Positions 1-5,746 of a stretch of 6,272 nucleotides of DNA are shown piece after piece. The position numbers and the translations under genes are program-made. The DNA lies in NCBI GenBank assembly GCA_015232795.1, contig JADFYX010000148.1, forward strand, positions 1 to 6,272, in the 5' to 3' direction. The notes under the pieces were generated by a model. It searched no databases. It was given only the letters and a program-made list of their open reading frames with translations, and was not told the DNA's origin. Origin of the DNA: Magnetococcales bacterium. Its GTDB lineage: Bacteria; Pseudomonadota; Magnetococcia; Magnetococcales; JADFYX01. The first letter of the stretch is position 1; every line of letters starts with the position of its first letter.

Positions 1-108
1 ATGGCGGAAGGGGACAAATTGGTGCGCATAGTGAGCTATGTAAGCCAATTTGGCACGTTTCGACATGGTGCGGGGGGCAAATTTGGGGCGTTCGCAGTAG
101 GGTTTCAT
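1..108 (-). CDS. Possible 5' end of an unidentified ORF, cut by the left edge
   Basis: An ATG at 108-106 opens a frame that runs 36 codons to the window edge without a stop; an in-frame TAG lies upstream at 135-133. The peptide starts MKPYCERPKFAPRT and then becomes basic and aromatic/His-rich. I recognise no family in it. The stretch is G/C-richer (57 of 108 bases) than the operon. A purine patch (GAGAG) lies about 15 bases before the ATG, which is too far for a good ribosome binding site. The opposite strand is also open here for 49 codons, so openness alone is weak evidence, and the hairpin and direct repeat inside this stretch argue for a non-coding repeat. It could equally be noise or the edge of a mobile element. 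Confidence 0.2.
   Translation of the reverse strand, partial: MKPYCERPKFAPRTMSKRAKLAYIAHYAHQFVPFRH
10..90. repeat. Imperfect direct repeat (two copies of about 17 bases)
   Basis: The copies are GGGGACAAATTGGTGCG at 10-26 and GGGGGCAAATTTGGGGCG at 73-90, their starts 63 bases apart. They differ by two substitutions and one inserted T. The indel would shift a reading frame, which argues against a protein-level repeat. The first copy also forms the left arm of the hairpin at 15-52. Origin unknown; this could be part of a dispersed repeat or mobile-element end. Confidence 0.35.
15..52. repeat. Nested inverted repeat / hairpin
   Basis: The outer arms CAAATTGG (15-22) and CCAATTTG (45-52) pair perfectly over 8 bp. 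Inside them, CATAG (27-31) and CTATG (36-40) pair over 5 bp around a TGAG tetraloop. The two stems are separated by a symmetric 4 x 4 internal loop (TGCG/TAAG). As RNA, the internal loop gains two G-U pairs if transcribed rightwards. The symmetry makes chance less likely than for a single short stem, but no function is assigned. Confidence 0.5.
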
Positions 109-215
109 TTTTTCACAAGCTCTCAGTGCAAGCTAGATATAACTTTCTAATAGAAGATGAGTTTTTAAATTACTTGGGCTTTTACCGCACTGCATGTTCA
201 TATCCAAGATTCGTC

Positions 216-238
216 AGTTGTCGCCACGACTCCCAACT
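216..238. repeat. Inverted repeat with GTCG/CGAC core
   Basis: AGTT (216-219) plus GTCG (220-223) pair with CGAC (227-230) plus AACT (235-238) around a CCA loop. A four-base bulge (231-234) sits on one side. It lies between the AT-rich zone and the unidentified left-edge frame, so on the minus strand it would be in the leader of anything transcribed leftwards. It could be a structured leader or part of a repeat element. Confidence 0.35.
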
Positions 239-257
239 ACCAAATCTAGGTTTATGA

Positions 258-272
258 TAGCATATTATGCTA
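258..272. promoter_or_regulatory. Perfect 15-base dyad, operator-like
   Basis: TAGCATA (258-264) and TATGCTA (266-272) are perfect inverted copies around one central T. The size and odd-base centre fit a dimeric regulator's operator, and the site lies in AT-rich DNA where a leftward promoter would be expected. No clear -35/-10 pair was found, and no regulator gene is present in the window. A 15-base AT-rich dyad can arise by chance, so its function is only a possibility. Confidence 0.3.
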
Positions 273-317
273 ACATTTGTTATTTAACCCATTAACATTT
301 AAATCAAAATCAAAATT

Positions 318-342
318 CTTGCCTTTATTAATAAAGACTAAG
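318..342 (-). terminator. Probable weak intrinsic terminator of the operon, after glpB
   Basis: Eight bases past the glpB stop, the minus-strand transcript can fold CUU-(A bulge)-GUCUUUA around a UUAA loop with UAAAGGC-AAG, giving a 10-bp stem with one bulge and one G-U pair. It is followed by AAUUUUGAUUUUGAUUU (317-301), which is U-rich but interrupted. The stem is AU-rich, so termination may be incomplete or Rho-assisted. The core at 323-336, CTTTATTAATAAAG, is a perfect palindrome and could also act on the other strand. Confidence 0.45.
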
Positions 343-349
343 CCTATGT

Positions 350-1627
350 TTAAATAAGAATATTAGCTGCACATTTTACAGCTTGGTACGCTGTGCTTAT
401 ACTTACACCTGCCCCACACCTCTGTCTCACCCAATCTTGATGGGCTAATATGGTTCCTGCTGCAAATAGACGGTGGTTAATTGGTTCGCCTTTGGCATTT
501 AATGGGCGAAAATTTATATCAACCTCTACTCCTGCTTGGTTGATTTTATGCCCTCTTGGGTCAAAATATTTCTCTTGATACCAATTATCCCGCCCATCGG
601 GTTGAGTAACCGGAATATTTAATAAAGTTTCAAAAATACCATGCTGCTCGGCTTTTAATCCACCTGACAAAAATCTACCAGTGGCTAAAATAGTTGCCTG
701 ACTGCTTATCTCAACATCACCAAAGGGGTCTGTAAAACAAAGTTTGGCTCCATCATTATTAAGCTCTATTTTTTCTACTTTGTGTTGGGGAATAAGAATA
801 AAGCTATTATCGGCAAACATCTGTTCAAACAGCTCTCGCAGTCTCATGCCTGGTACTGAAGGGGGCATGGTGGGAATTTCAAACACCTTGATACCTAACA
901 ACTCCTCCATATGACCATGGACCAAATCTGGTTTATGAATACCTAAAATTGCTGGCAAACCTAGATATTCAGCATTGCCCAAGAGAGGTTTAATTACATC
1001 CGCCAGACGTTGCCTGTTGTTGGGCACTTCCAATGCCTGGGCCATTACTTCAGCAAAAATTTGCTGGCCACTATCCATATTTGGAAATGGCAACCGTTCT
1101 GCTTTTAAAGATGGCCACAAGGATTTTAAATTGGTGACAAACTCAATAGCACTAAACCCTTGCAAACCTTTAAAATCAATTATCAATGTGGGAGCTTGTG
1201 ACTCTTTTGCTTTAACCCCTGCAAGCATGGTTAAAGGTACACTGATAGTTGGTTTACATACACCAGATGGTAGCAGAGCCTGAATATTTGAATTTCCCGG
1301 TTCACAATAGCCAATTCCCATTTTGTTTATATTTTTGTTAAACAGATTCAGTGCTTTATGGATGTCATCCTGGCTAATGTTGGCAAGGGGATGTTTTGGG
1401 AGCTGTTTTTTTAAAACAGCCAACCCTTTCCAGGGGTCAGCAAACTGTTTATCCATCAAACTACCTAAAAGATCAAAATATCCAGTTGTAAAGGTAATTG
1501 CTCCAGTATGGCCAATTTGTGCTGTATTTATGCCCATATCCTTGGCAAAAATACCTGCAGCCAGCCCCCCAAGGCCTGTACCAATAATAGCCAACTGGGT
1601 CTTTATAGGCCTAGCTTCCCTGATCAT
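350..1627 (-). CDS. glpB: Anaerobic glycerol-3-phosphate dehydrogenase subunit B
   Basis: GlpB is the second flavoprotein subunit of the anaerobic sn-glycerol-3-phosphate dehydrogenase. By analogy with E. coli GlpABC it helps pass electrons from GlpA towards the membrane-associated iron-sulfur subunit and the quinone pool. At 425 aa it is close to E. coli GlpB (419 aa as I recall it). Visible signatures are an N-terminal dinucleotide-binding loop, AIIGTGLGGLAAG (about residues 13-25), a mid-protein P-P-S-V-P-G-M-R-L segment, a T-G-R-F-L-S-G-G-L segment and a C-terminal FAD-contact region, LFAAGTILAHQDW (from 387), followed by R-C-G-A-G. No ferredoxin-type cysteine motif is present, as expected. 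The start ATG overlaps the glpA stop as ATGA (1627-1624) and is preceded by AAGGA. It is the last gene of the operon, with a likely terminator just downstream. Confidence 0.93.
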   Translation of the reverse strand: MIREARPIKTQLAIIGTGLGGLAAGIFAKDMGINTAQIGHTGAITFTTGYFDLLGSLMDKQFADPWKGLAVLKKQLPKHPLANISQDDIHKALNLFNKNINKMGIGYCEPGNSNIQALLPSGVCKPTISVPLTMLAGVKAKESQAPTLIIDFKGLQGFSAIEFVTNLKSLWPSLKAERLPFPNMDSGQQIFAEVMAQALEVPNNRQRLADVIKPLLGNAEYLGLPAILGIHKPDLVHGHMEELLGIKVFEIPTMPPSVPGMRLRELFEQMFADNSFILIPQHKVEKIELNNDGAKLCFTDPFGDVEISSQATILATGRFLSGGLKAEQHGIFETLLNIPVTQPDGRDNWYQEKYFDPRGHKINQAGVEVDINFRPLNAKGEPINHRLFAAGTILAHQDWVRQRCGAGVSISTAYQAVKCAANILI

Positions 1628-3264
1628 AAATCTTCCTTAACCCTATTGGGGTCAAACTCGGATTTTGTCATACAGGTGGCTTGTTGATCCAAACCCATTA
1701 AGTCACAATGTAGAGCTTCTGCTAACTCCATCTGGGCTACTTGCGGTCCCCACAACACTGGACGAACACCCTTAAAACGCTCTTTGACAAAATCTCGAAG
1801 GTGGATTAAACCGTATTGAGAATTATAAACCCCCTTATCATAAAGATGTGAAGTTACTCTTATGGAACAAAATGCACCCTGACAACTGCCCTTGCCTACC
1901 CTGCTGCGCAGACTAATTGCTTTTAAGCTCATTTGAGCTTCGCATCCAGGAGCCTCCTTAAGGATATTATCGATGCTGGATTCTGGCACCATCTCACATT
2001 CACACAATATCCGGTCTGTAGGATCTTGTCTGGCGTACCAATCACGAGCTGAAAATCCCGGCTCTGTCCAACATACACTGGGACCAGAAGGCAGTGGTTC
2101 TGTGGCTGTTTTACACGGGGCACTGCTACCCAAGCGTTTGGCAACAAGATCTCCTACCCGTTCTGCCATCAATCGATAGGTGGTTAATTTACCCCCGGTT
2201 ATTGTGGTAAAATTGCGTAAATTTTGCTTTTCATGATCAAACAGAGCAAAACCCCGACTGGCTTTGCGACCATCTCCTGTATTGTCTGATGTCATAAGCA
2301 GAGGACGCACCCCGGCAAAAGCCCGAATCAACCGAGCATCAGCCAGAGAGGGAACCATTGTTAAACCTTGGGCCAAAATTCTATCCACTTCATCTACAGT
2401 TGGGCTAATAGCATCAGGATCATCTATAGTTGCCGAAGTTGTCCCCAACAGGGAGACCGTACCACCAGGAACAAGAATATCCCCATCTCCCGGCAGACGC
2501 AGGCGGTTTATCACCCCCTTACTCATACGACTGTTGGAGATAATCAATGTACCTTTAGAATAGAGCAGATTTACCTCGTTGCATCCAGCAAGTCGGGCAA
2601 TTTTCATAGCCCAAGTACCACTTGCGTTAATTACCTGCTCAGACTCAATCCGCAGCAACTCTCCAGAACGGTTATCCTTAACCAAGGTGGCGATTATCTC
2701 CCCATCTACAATATCAAAACCCTTAACTTCCATATGGGGTAGATATGAGCTATCCGTTAGCTGCTGGGCATGGCTAACATTCTCTAAAGTAAGACGAAAA
2801 GGATCAATGGTTGCATCGGGAACAGTAAAAGCCGCGATAATTTTCTCTGTAAGTGATGGTTCTCGTATACGAGCTTGGGTTACTGACAGTGGTTCACATC
2901 GAATACCTGCTGCTTTACAATGATCGGCAAAACCCCCGGCAAACTCCTCATCATCGCCCTCAACAGCTACAAACATGCCCCCACAATCATCAATACAGTT
3001 GGCGGCAACACGTTTAAGAATTTCTCCCTCCTCTCGACACTCTATTGCCGTAGCCAAATCCTGAGCAACATAACGGCCACCACTATGTAACAGACCATGG
3101 TTGCTACCAGAAGCACCAGCATTTAAATCCTTGCGGTCTATCAATATTGTGGTGATATTACGCAGGGCAAGATCCCGCATCACTCCGGTTCCGGTGACAC
3201 CTCCACCGATAATCAATACTTGGGTTTTTATGGTGCGGGTTCCTGCTGGGTTATGTTTTTGCAT
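1624..3264 (-). CDS. glpA: Anaerobic glycerol-3-phosphate dehydrogenase subunit A
   Basis: GlpA is the catalytic FAD subunit that oxidises sn-glycerol 3-phosphate to dihydroxyacetone phosphate. Its 546 aa match the usual length (about 540). The N-terminal DAO fold has an FAD loop, LIIGGGVTGTG (about 17-27), followed by ASGSNHGLLHSGGRY, nearly identical to the family signature. ITGGKLTTYRLMAERV (355-370) is the conserved C-terminal FAD/substrate segment. The C-terminus carries a BFD-like [2Fe-2S] domain with all four cysteines: C421-E-C423 and C461-Q-G-A-F-C466. This domain marks anaerobic GlpA and is absent from the shorter aerobic GlpD. The start overlaps the end of the upstream iron-sulfur gene by 14 bases (3251-3264), with GGGGG six bases before the ATG. 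The stop overlaps glpB as ATGA. No truncation or missing cofactor residue was seen. Confidence 0.95.
   Translation of the reverse strand: MQKHNPAGTRTIKTQVLIIGGGVTGTGVMRDLALRNITTILIDRKDLNAGASGSNHGLLHSGGRYVAQDLATAIECREEGEILKRVAANCIDDCGGMFVAVEGDDEEFAGGFADHCKAAGIRCEPLSVTQARIREPSLTEKIIAAFTVPDATIDPFRLTLENVSHAQQLTDSSYLPHMEVKGFDIVDGEIIATLVKDNRSGELLRIESEQVINASGTWAMKIARLAGCNEVNLLYSKGTLIISNSRMSKGVINRLRLPGDGDILVPGGTVSLLGTTSATIDDPDAISPTVDEVDRILAQGLTMVPSLADARLIRAFAGVRPLLMTSDNTGDGRKASRGFALFDHEKQNLRNFTTITGGKLTTYRLMAERVGDLVAKRLGSSAPCKTATEPLPSGPSVCWTEPGFSARDWYARQDPTDRILCECEMVPESSIDNILKEAPGCEAQMSLKAISLRSRVGKGSCQGAFCSIRVTSHLYDKGVYNSQYGLIHLRDFVKERFKGVRPVLWGPQVAQMELAEALHCDLMGLDQQATCMTKSEFDPNRVKEDL
1634..1638 (-). 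promoter_or_regulatory. Ribosome binding site of glpB
   Basis: AAGGA on the minus strand, six bases before the glpB ATG and inside the 3' end of glpA. It is the clearest Shine-Dalgarno sequence in the window. Together with the ATGA stop/start overlap it fixes the glpB start and suggests translational coupling to glpA. Confidence 0.7.
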
Positions 3265-4543
3265 TTTTTGCCCCCAACCCTAAACTCGCAATTTCAGGCC
3301 CAAGATAACGCCGCTCCTCCCGGCCTAAAATACCCAAGGATAGGCAGATCAGGGTCCAAAAATGGACAACCCGATAGTTACCACTGTAATGTTTACCTAT
3401 ATCTTCAATCTGGGAGTGGCAGTTGTGGCAGGGTGTGAGAACATAACTGGCTTCAGTTGCTAATATTTGATCAAATTTACGCTTGCCATATGCCCGGCGC
3501 TGTTCGCGCATTCCCGCTTGCAAAAAACCGCCCCCTCCCCCACAGCAATAGTTGGCACTTTTACAGGGCTGCATATCAATAAAATTATCAGCACCAACCA
3601 ACTGCTTAGCCACAAAGCGCAGATCTTCCGCTGCTGGATCACCTGAAGATTTTCGCACCAACTGACAGGGATCTTGTAAGGTAAATTTCAATCCCATGGT
3701 GTTCCAATCAGAATTTACCGGTAACTTGCCCTCCCTTATCCATTGAGCGTAATAGCTTATTAAATTACCGGGTTGAAAATTTGCTTCAATAGAATAGCGT
3801 TCTATTCCCTTCCAAAGTGCATACAGAGAGTGACCACACTCGGTATTTATCCAAACCTTGGCACCCAGTTCATTAATGGCATCTACTCTTTGAGTTACCA
3901 TATTCTTCCAGGCTGCATCATTGCCGGTAAACATACAAAAATTTTCTGCTGCCCAACCCTTGGATGTGTAACTCCAATCAGCACCAACATAATCTAATAT
4001 TTTCCACAACGGCCCCATCTCTTCCGCCTCCACCCCCGGTTCCCGTGAGTTTTGGTTTACCACAAAATAGGCTCCCTTTTTATCAAAAGGCACTTGCAGA
4101 TCGGCAAAACGAGAATCTTCAGCCTTTATCTCTCCTAACACATCTTCGCTAATTTCCCTAAAGTCTTCTGAGGTTAGTCCCATGGCACTGGTGCTAGAGT
4201 TGAGCATCTGCGCCTCACAAGAACGCATAATACCCTGGGGTTTTTTTTCATCAGGCCAGGCACCACGCGCAGCACCCACCAATATTGACACATCAATATT
4301 CATGGGGCAGACATAAAGGCAACGTTTACACTGGGTGCAGGTCCAGACCCAAGGAGTGGTGGCAAGCTCTTGGTTCATACCCAGCATAGCCATGCGGATG
4401 AAGTGTTGGGGACCCATACCGAAAAACCCTGCTGCCGGACAACCCGACGAGCAGAGTCCACAAGCAATACAAGAGTCGTAACCAGACCCTTGAGGCAGGA
4501 GTTCATGAGCTAACTTATTGAAATCAAGAATTTCTTGTTCCAC
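3251..4543 (-). CDS. DsrK/TmcB/HdrD-like iron-sulfur CCG protein in the GlpC position
   Basis: Probably the electron-transfer partner of GlpAB, but by sequence a DsrK/TmcB/HdrD-type protein and not classical GlpC. Two ferredoxin motifs, C25-x2-C28-x2-C31-x3-C35-P and C69-x2-C72-x2-C75-x3-C79-P, should bind two [4Fe-4S] clusters. A complete CCG site follows: C293, C333-C334-G, then C372-x2-C375 in TPCHNCHSQ. This is the arrangement that binds the noncubane cluster in HdrB-type CCG domains. The first CCG domain is eroded, with only C203 and C236. No transmembrane helix is obvious, so it is probably peripheral. The start is GTG at 4543-4541; a TAA lies two codons upstream and no ATG occurs before residue 43, so GTG is forced. 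The ribosome site is weak, and the msrB stop is nine bases upstream, so coupling is likely. At 430 aa it is somewhat longer than E. coli GlpC (about 396). An annotator may well call it glpC. Confidence 0.88.
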   Translation of the reverse strand: MEQEILDFNKLAHELLPQGSGYDSCIACGLCSSGCPAAGFFGMGPQHFIRMAMLGMNQELATTPWVWTCTQCKRCLYVCPMNIDVSILVGAARGAWPDEKKPQGIMRSCEAQMLNSSTSAMGLTSEDFREISEDVLGEIKAEDSRFADLQVPFDKKGAYFVVNQNSREPGVEAEEMGPLWKILDYVGADWSYTSKGWAAENFCMFTGNDAAWKNMVTQRVDAINELGAKVWINTECGHSLYALWKGIERYSIEANFQPGNLISYYAQWIREGKLPVNSDWNTMGLKFTLQDPCQLVRKSSGDPAAEDLRFVAKQLVGADNFIDMQPCKSANYCCGGGGGFLQAGMREQRRAYGKRKFDQILATEASYVLTPCHNCHSQIEDIGKHYSGNYRVVHFWTLICLSLGILGREERRYLGPEIASLGLGAKNAKT

Positions 4544-4552
4544 TATTTATAA

Positions 4553-5047
4553 CTAACTTGCAAGTGCAGGAATAAATTTGAGAGCTAATCCGTTGTTACA
4601 CCATCGTTTAAAAGTTGGTTTAGGGCCATCATTAAAAACATGGCCTTGATGCCCACCACAACGACCGCAGTGATATTCGGTACGGGGAAATAAAATACGA
4701 AAATCTTTTTTCTTGCCAATATTTTTTTCAATGGCTTTATAAAAACTCGGCCAGCCTGTACCGCTATCATACTTCATAAGCGATGTAAAAAGTTTGTTAT
4801 CACAGCCAGCGCAAACATAAATACCATCGCGTTTTTCATCATTGAGATTACTTGAAAAAGCTCTTTCAGTTCCTTCCTCACGTAAGATTCGATATTGATC
4901 TTTTGTAAGCAAAGAGCGCCACTCTTCATCACTGTGGGTAACAGCAAAAACCCTCTTTGCAGGCTGCTCTCCTGCTAAAAGTTTGGGGGAAATAGATGCA
5001 ATTCCGCCAAAGATTAGCATATTTAGACAAAATTTGCGTCGTAACAT
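4553..5047 (-). CDS. msrB: Exported peptide-methionine (R)-S-oxide reductase
   Basis: Reduces the R diastereomer of methionine sulfoxide in oxidised proteins. The SelR/MsrB fold spans about residues 40-160. The structural zinc cysteines are complete: C79-x2-C82 (YVCAGC) and C127-x2-C130 (YHCGRCGGHQGHVF). The catalytic cysteine is C150 in RWCNNGLALKF, where many MsrBs have RYCxN. GTGWPSFY (96-103) is the conserved substrate-side segment. It is a cysteine enzyme, not a selenoprotein. The N-terminus, M-L-R-R-K-F-C-L-N followed by a moderately hydrophobic stretch to about residue 25, fits a twin-arginine leader lacking the usual S/T before RR; a Sec leader is the alternative. Either way it probably acts outside the cytoplasm. 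No cysteine sits at the common resolving position near T60-E-R-A-F. It follows msrA after an 84-base structured spacer and ends nine bases before the iron-sulfur gene. Confidence 0.93.
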   Translation of the reverse strand: MLRRKFCLNMLIFGGIASISPKLLAGEQPAKRVFAVTHSDEEWRSLLTKDQYRILREEGTERAFSSNLNDEKRDGIYVCAGCDNKLFTSLMKYDSGTGWPSFYKAIEKNIGKKKDFRILFPRTEYHCGRCGGHQGHVFNDGPKPTFKRWCNNGLALKFIPALAS

Positions 5048-5131
5048 AGCATATTTCTAGCTTGCATAGCGTATTAATAGTTATACGTTCTATCTGCTTT
5101 TAGTATGCAAACTAGCTCCTAGTTATGAATA
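5048..5131 (-). promoter_or_regulatory. msrA-msrB spacer with alternative hairpins and a possible weak promoter
   Basis: This is the only sizeable gap in the operon. On the minus strand AACTAG-GAG-CTAGTT (5124-5110) is a perfect 6-bp hairpin with a 3-base loop. Its second arm is shared with a longer stem: CTAGTTTGCATA (5115-5104) pairs with TATGCAAGCTAG (5068-5057) over 12 bp with one G-U pair and a 35-base loop. The two folds exclude each other. The distal arm ends nine bases before the msrB ATG, so the long fold could hide the initiation region, where no good Shine-Dalgarno is visible. A poor promoter-like pair is also present: TTGCAT (5110-5105) and TATAAC (5085-5080) with a 19-base spacer. 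The dyads could instead be protein-binding sites or a processing signal. Confidence 0.4.
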
Positions 5132-5746
5132 TCACTTACTACCCCACAACTCTTTTAGCCGTTTATCCCTGCCACAATTAAAACGGTAAAATTTATATTG
5201 GTAAGGATGGGTGTTGTGATAATTCTGGTGATGATCTTCTGCTGGGTAGAACTTACCCGCCTTGGTGATTTCTGTAAGAATTGGGGCTGCAAAGCTTTTG
5301 GTTTTAATAATCCTATCACGGGATATCAGAGCTTGTTTTTTCTGCTCTTCATTAAAGTAATAGATACCAGACCTATATTGGGCACCATAATCACAAAATT
5401 GGCGATTTGCTGTGGTGGGATCTATGTTAACCCAAAAAATACGTAACAACTCATCATAGCTCACCTTTTGGGGATCAAACAGAACCTCCACCGCCTCTGT
5501 ATGACCTGTGCTACCAGAGGAGACCTCTTTGTATTTAGGGTTGACTTTATGACCACCTGTATAACCAGAAATGGTACTTGTTACACCATTTATGCTATCA
5601 AATAGATGTTCTACACACCAAAAACAGCCCCCTGCAAAAATTGCTCTGGCAACCTTAGCATTCTCATCTGCTGCGGATAGGGTCGTAATAAACGCTACCG
5701 GTAAGAACAGCCAGCAACACAAAACCAGTTGTAGAATAATTTTCAT
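5132..5746 (-). CDS. msrA: Exported peptide-methionine (S)-S-oxide reductase
   Basis: Reduces the S diastereomer of methionine sulfoxide, complementing the MsrB downstream. Numbered from the ATG at 5746, the catalytic motif is G40-C41-F-W-C44 in AGGCFWCVEH. Other family hallmarks are SGYTGG, TGHTEAVEV, IDPTTANRQFCDYGAQYRS and FYPAEDHHQNY. A C-terminal FNCGRD cysteine (C191) is the likely resolving cysteine. The N-terminus has a lysine, a strongly hydrophobic core (about 3-22) and a TLSA-AD cleavage-like site, indicating Sec export. An upstream in-frame TTG (5755-5753) would add three residues, but the ATG is preferred because ATGA (5746-5743) overlaps the stop codon of the upstream gene, typical of coupled translation; neither start has a strong Shine-Dalgarno. 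At 204 aa it is of normal length for a single-domain MsrA and is not fused to MsrB. Confidence 0.94.
   Translation of the reverse strand: MKIILQLVLCCWLFLPVAFITTLSAADENAKVARAIFAGGCFWCVEHLFDSINGVTSTISGYTGGHKVNPKYKEVSSGSTGHTEAVEVLFDPQKVSYDELLRIFWVNIDPTTANRQFCDYGAQYRSGIYYFNEEQKKQALISRDRIIKTKSFAAPILTEITKAGKFYPAEDHHQNYHNTHPYQYKFYRFNCGRDKRLKELWGSK

Larger units (their letters stand above)
1..349. other. Intergenic region downstream of glpB, no confident gene
   Basis: This 349-base stretch follows the glpB stop codon. From right to left it holds a probable glpB terminator (318-342), an AT-rich zone with a perfect dyad (258-272) and two copies of TAACATTT (271-278 and 293-300, 22 bases apart), a GTCG/CGAC-centred hairpin (216-238), and a G-rich edge with a second hairpin (15-52) and an imperfect direct repeat (10-26 and 73-90). 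On the minus strand a 33-codon frame without an ATG (283-182) ends in a protein-like string, SWRQLTNLGYEHAVR, then a stop. Its L-x-x-L-G-Y-x-H spacing faintly recalls IS1595/ISXO2-type transposases, but it is too short to call. No tRNA or known riboswitch is recognisable. Confidence 0.6.

Noticed and set aside
1..150. Plus-strand 49-codon frame starting at base 1
   Set aside because: The start at the window edge is coincidental, there is no visible upstream ribosome site, and the peptide is unrecognisable.
1..216. Recoding of the TGA (214-216) or TAG (133-135) that interrupt one minus-strand frame, as selenocysteine or pyrrolysine
   Set aside because: No suitable hairpin follows the TGA in the direction of translation, the joined peptide resembles no protein, and two stops in about 88 codons need no special explanation.
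211..245. Integron attC site at the GTCG/CGAC hairpin
   Set aside because: The arms do not give the RYYYAAC/GTTRRRY core pair with the expected L-box arrangement, and no cassette gene adjoins.
975..1640. Plus-strand open frames of about 100 codons at 975-1283 and 1323-1640
   Set aside because: They lie antisense within glpB, which has clear family motifs throughout, and their translations show no domain or ribosome site. They are shadows.
1929..4152. Other secondary frames within glpA and the iron-sulfur gene on both strands
   Set aside because: All overlap well-supported genes, resemble no protein family, and are explained by codon bias of the real genes.
4585..4770. 61-codon minus-strand frame inside msrB
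   Set aside because: A shifted frame over the MsrB catalytic core, whose zinc and catalytic cysteines are intact in the main frame.
258..5055. Shared 9-mer TAGCATATT at 258-266 and 5047-5055
   Set aside because: The second copy overlaps the msrB start codon and is not part of a dyad there. An AT-rich 9-mer repeated once in about 6 kb is not surprising.
5710..5746. Lipoprotein signal in MsrA (LVLC near the N-terminus)
   Set aside because: The residue before the cysteine is leucine, not a small residue, and the cysteine lies inside the hydrophobic core. A Sec signal peptide fits better.
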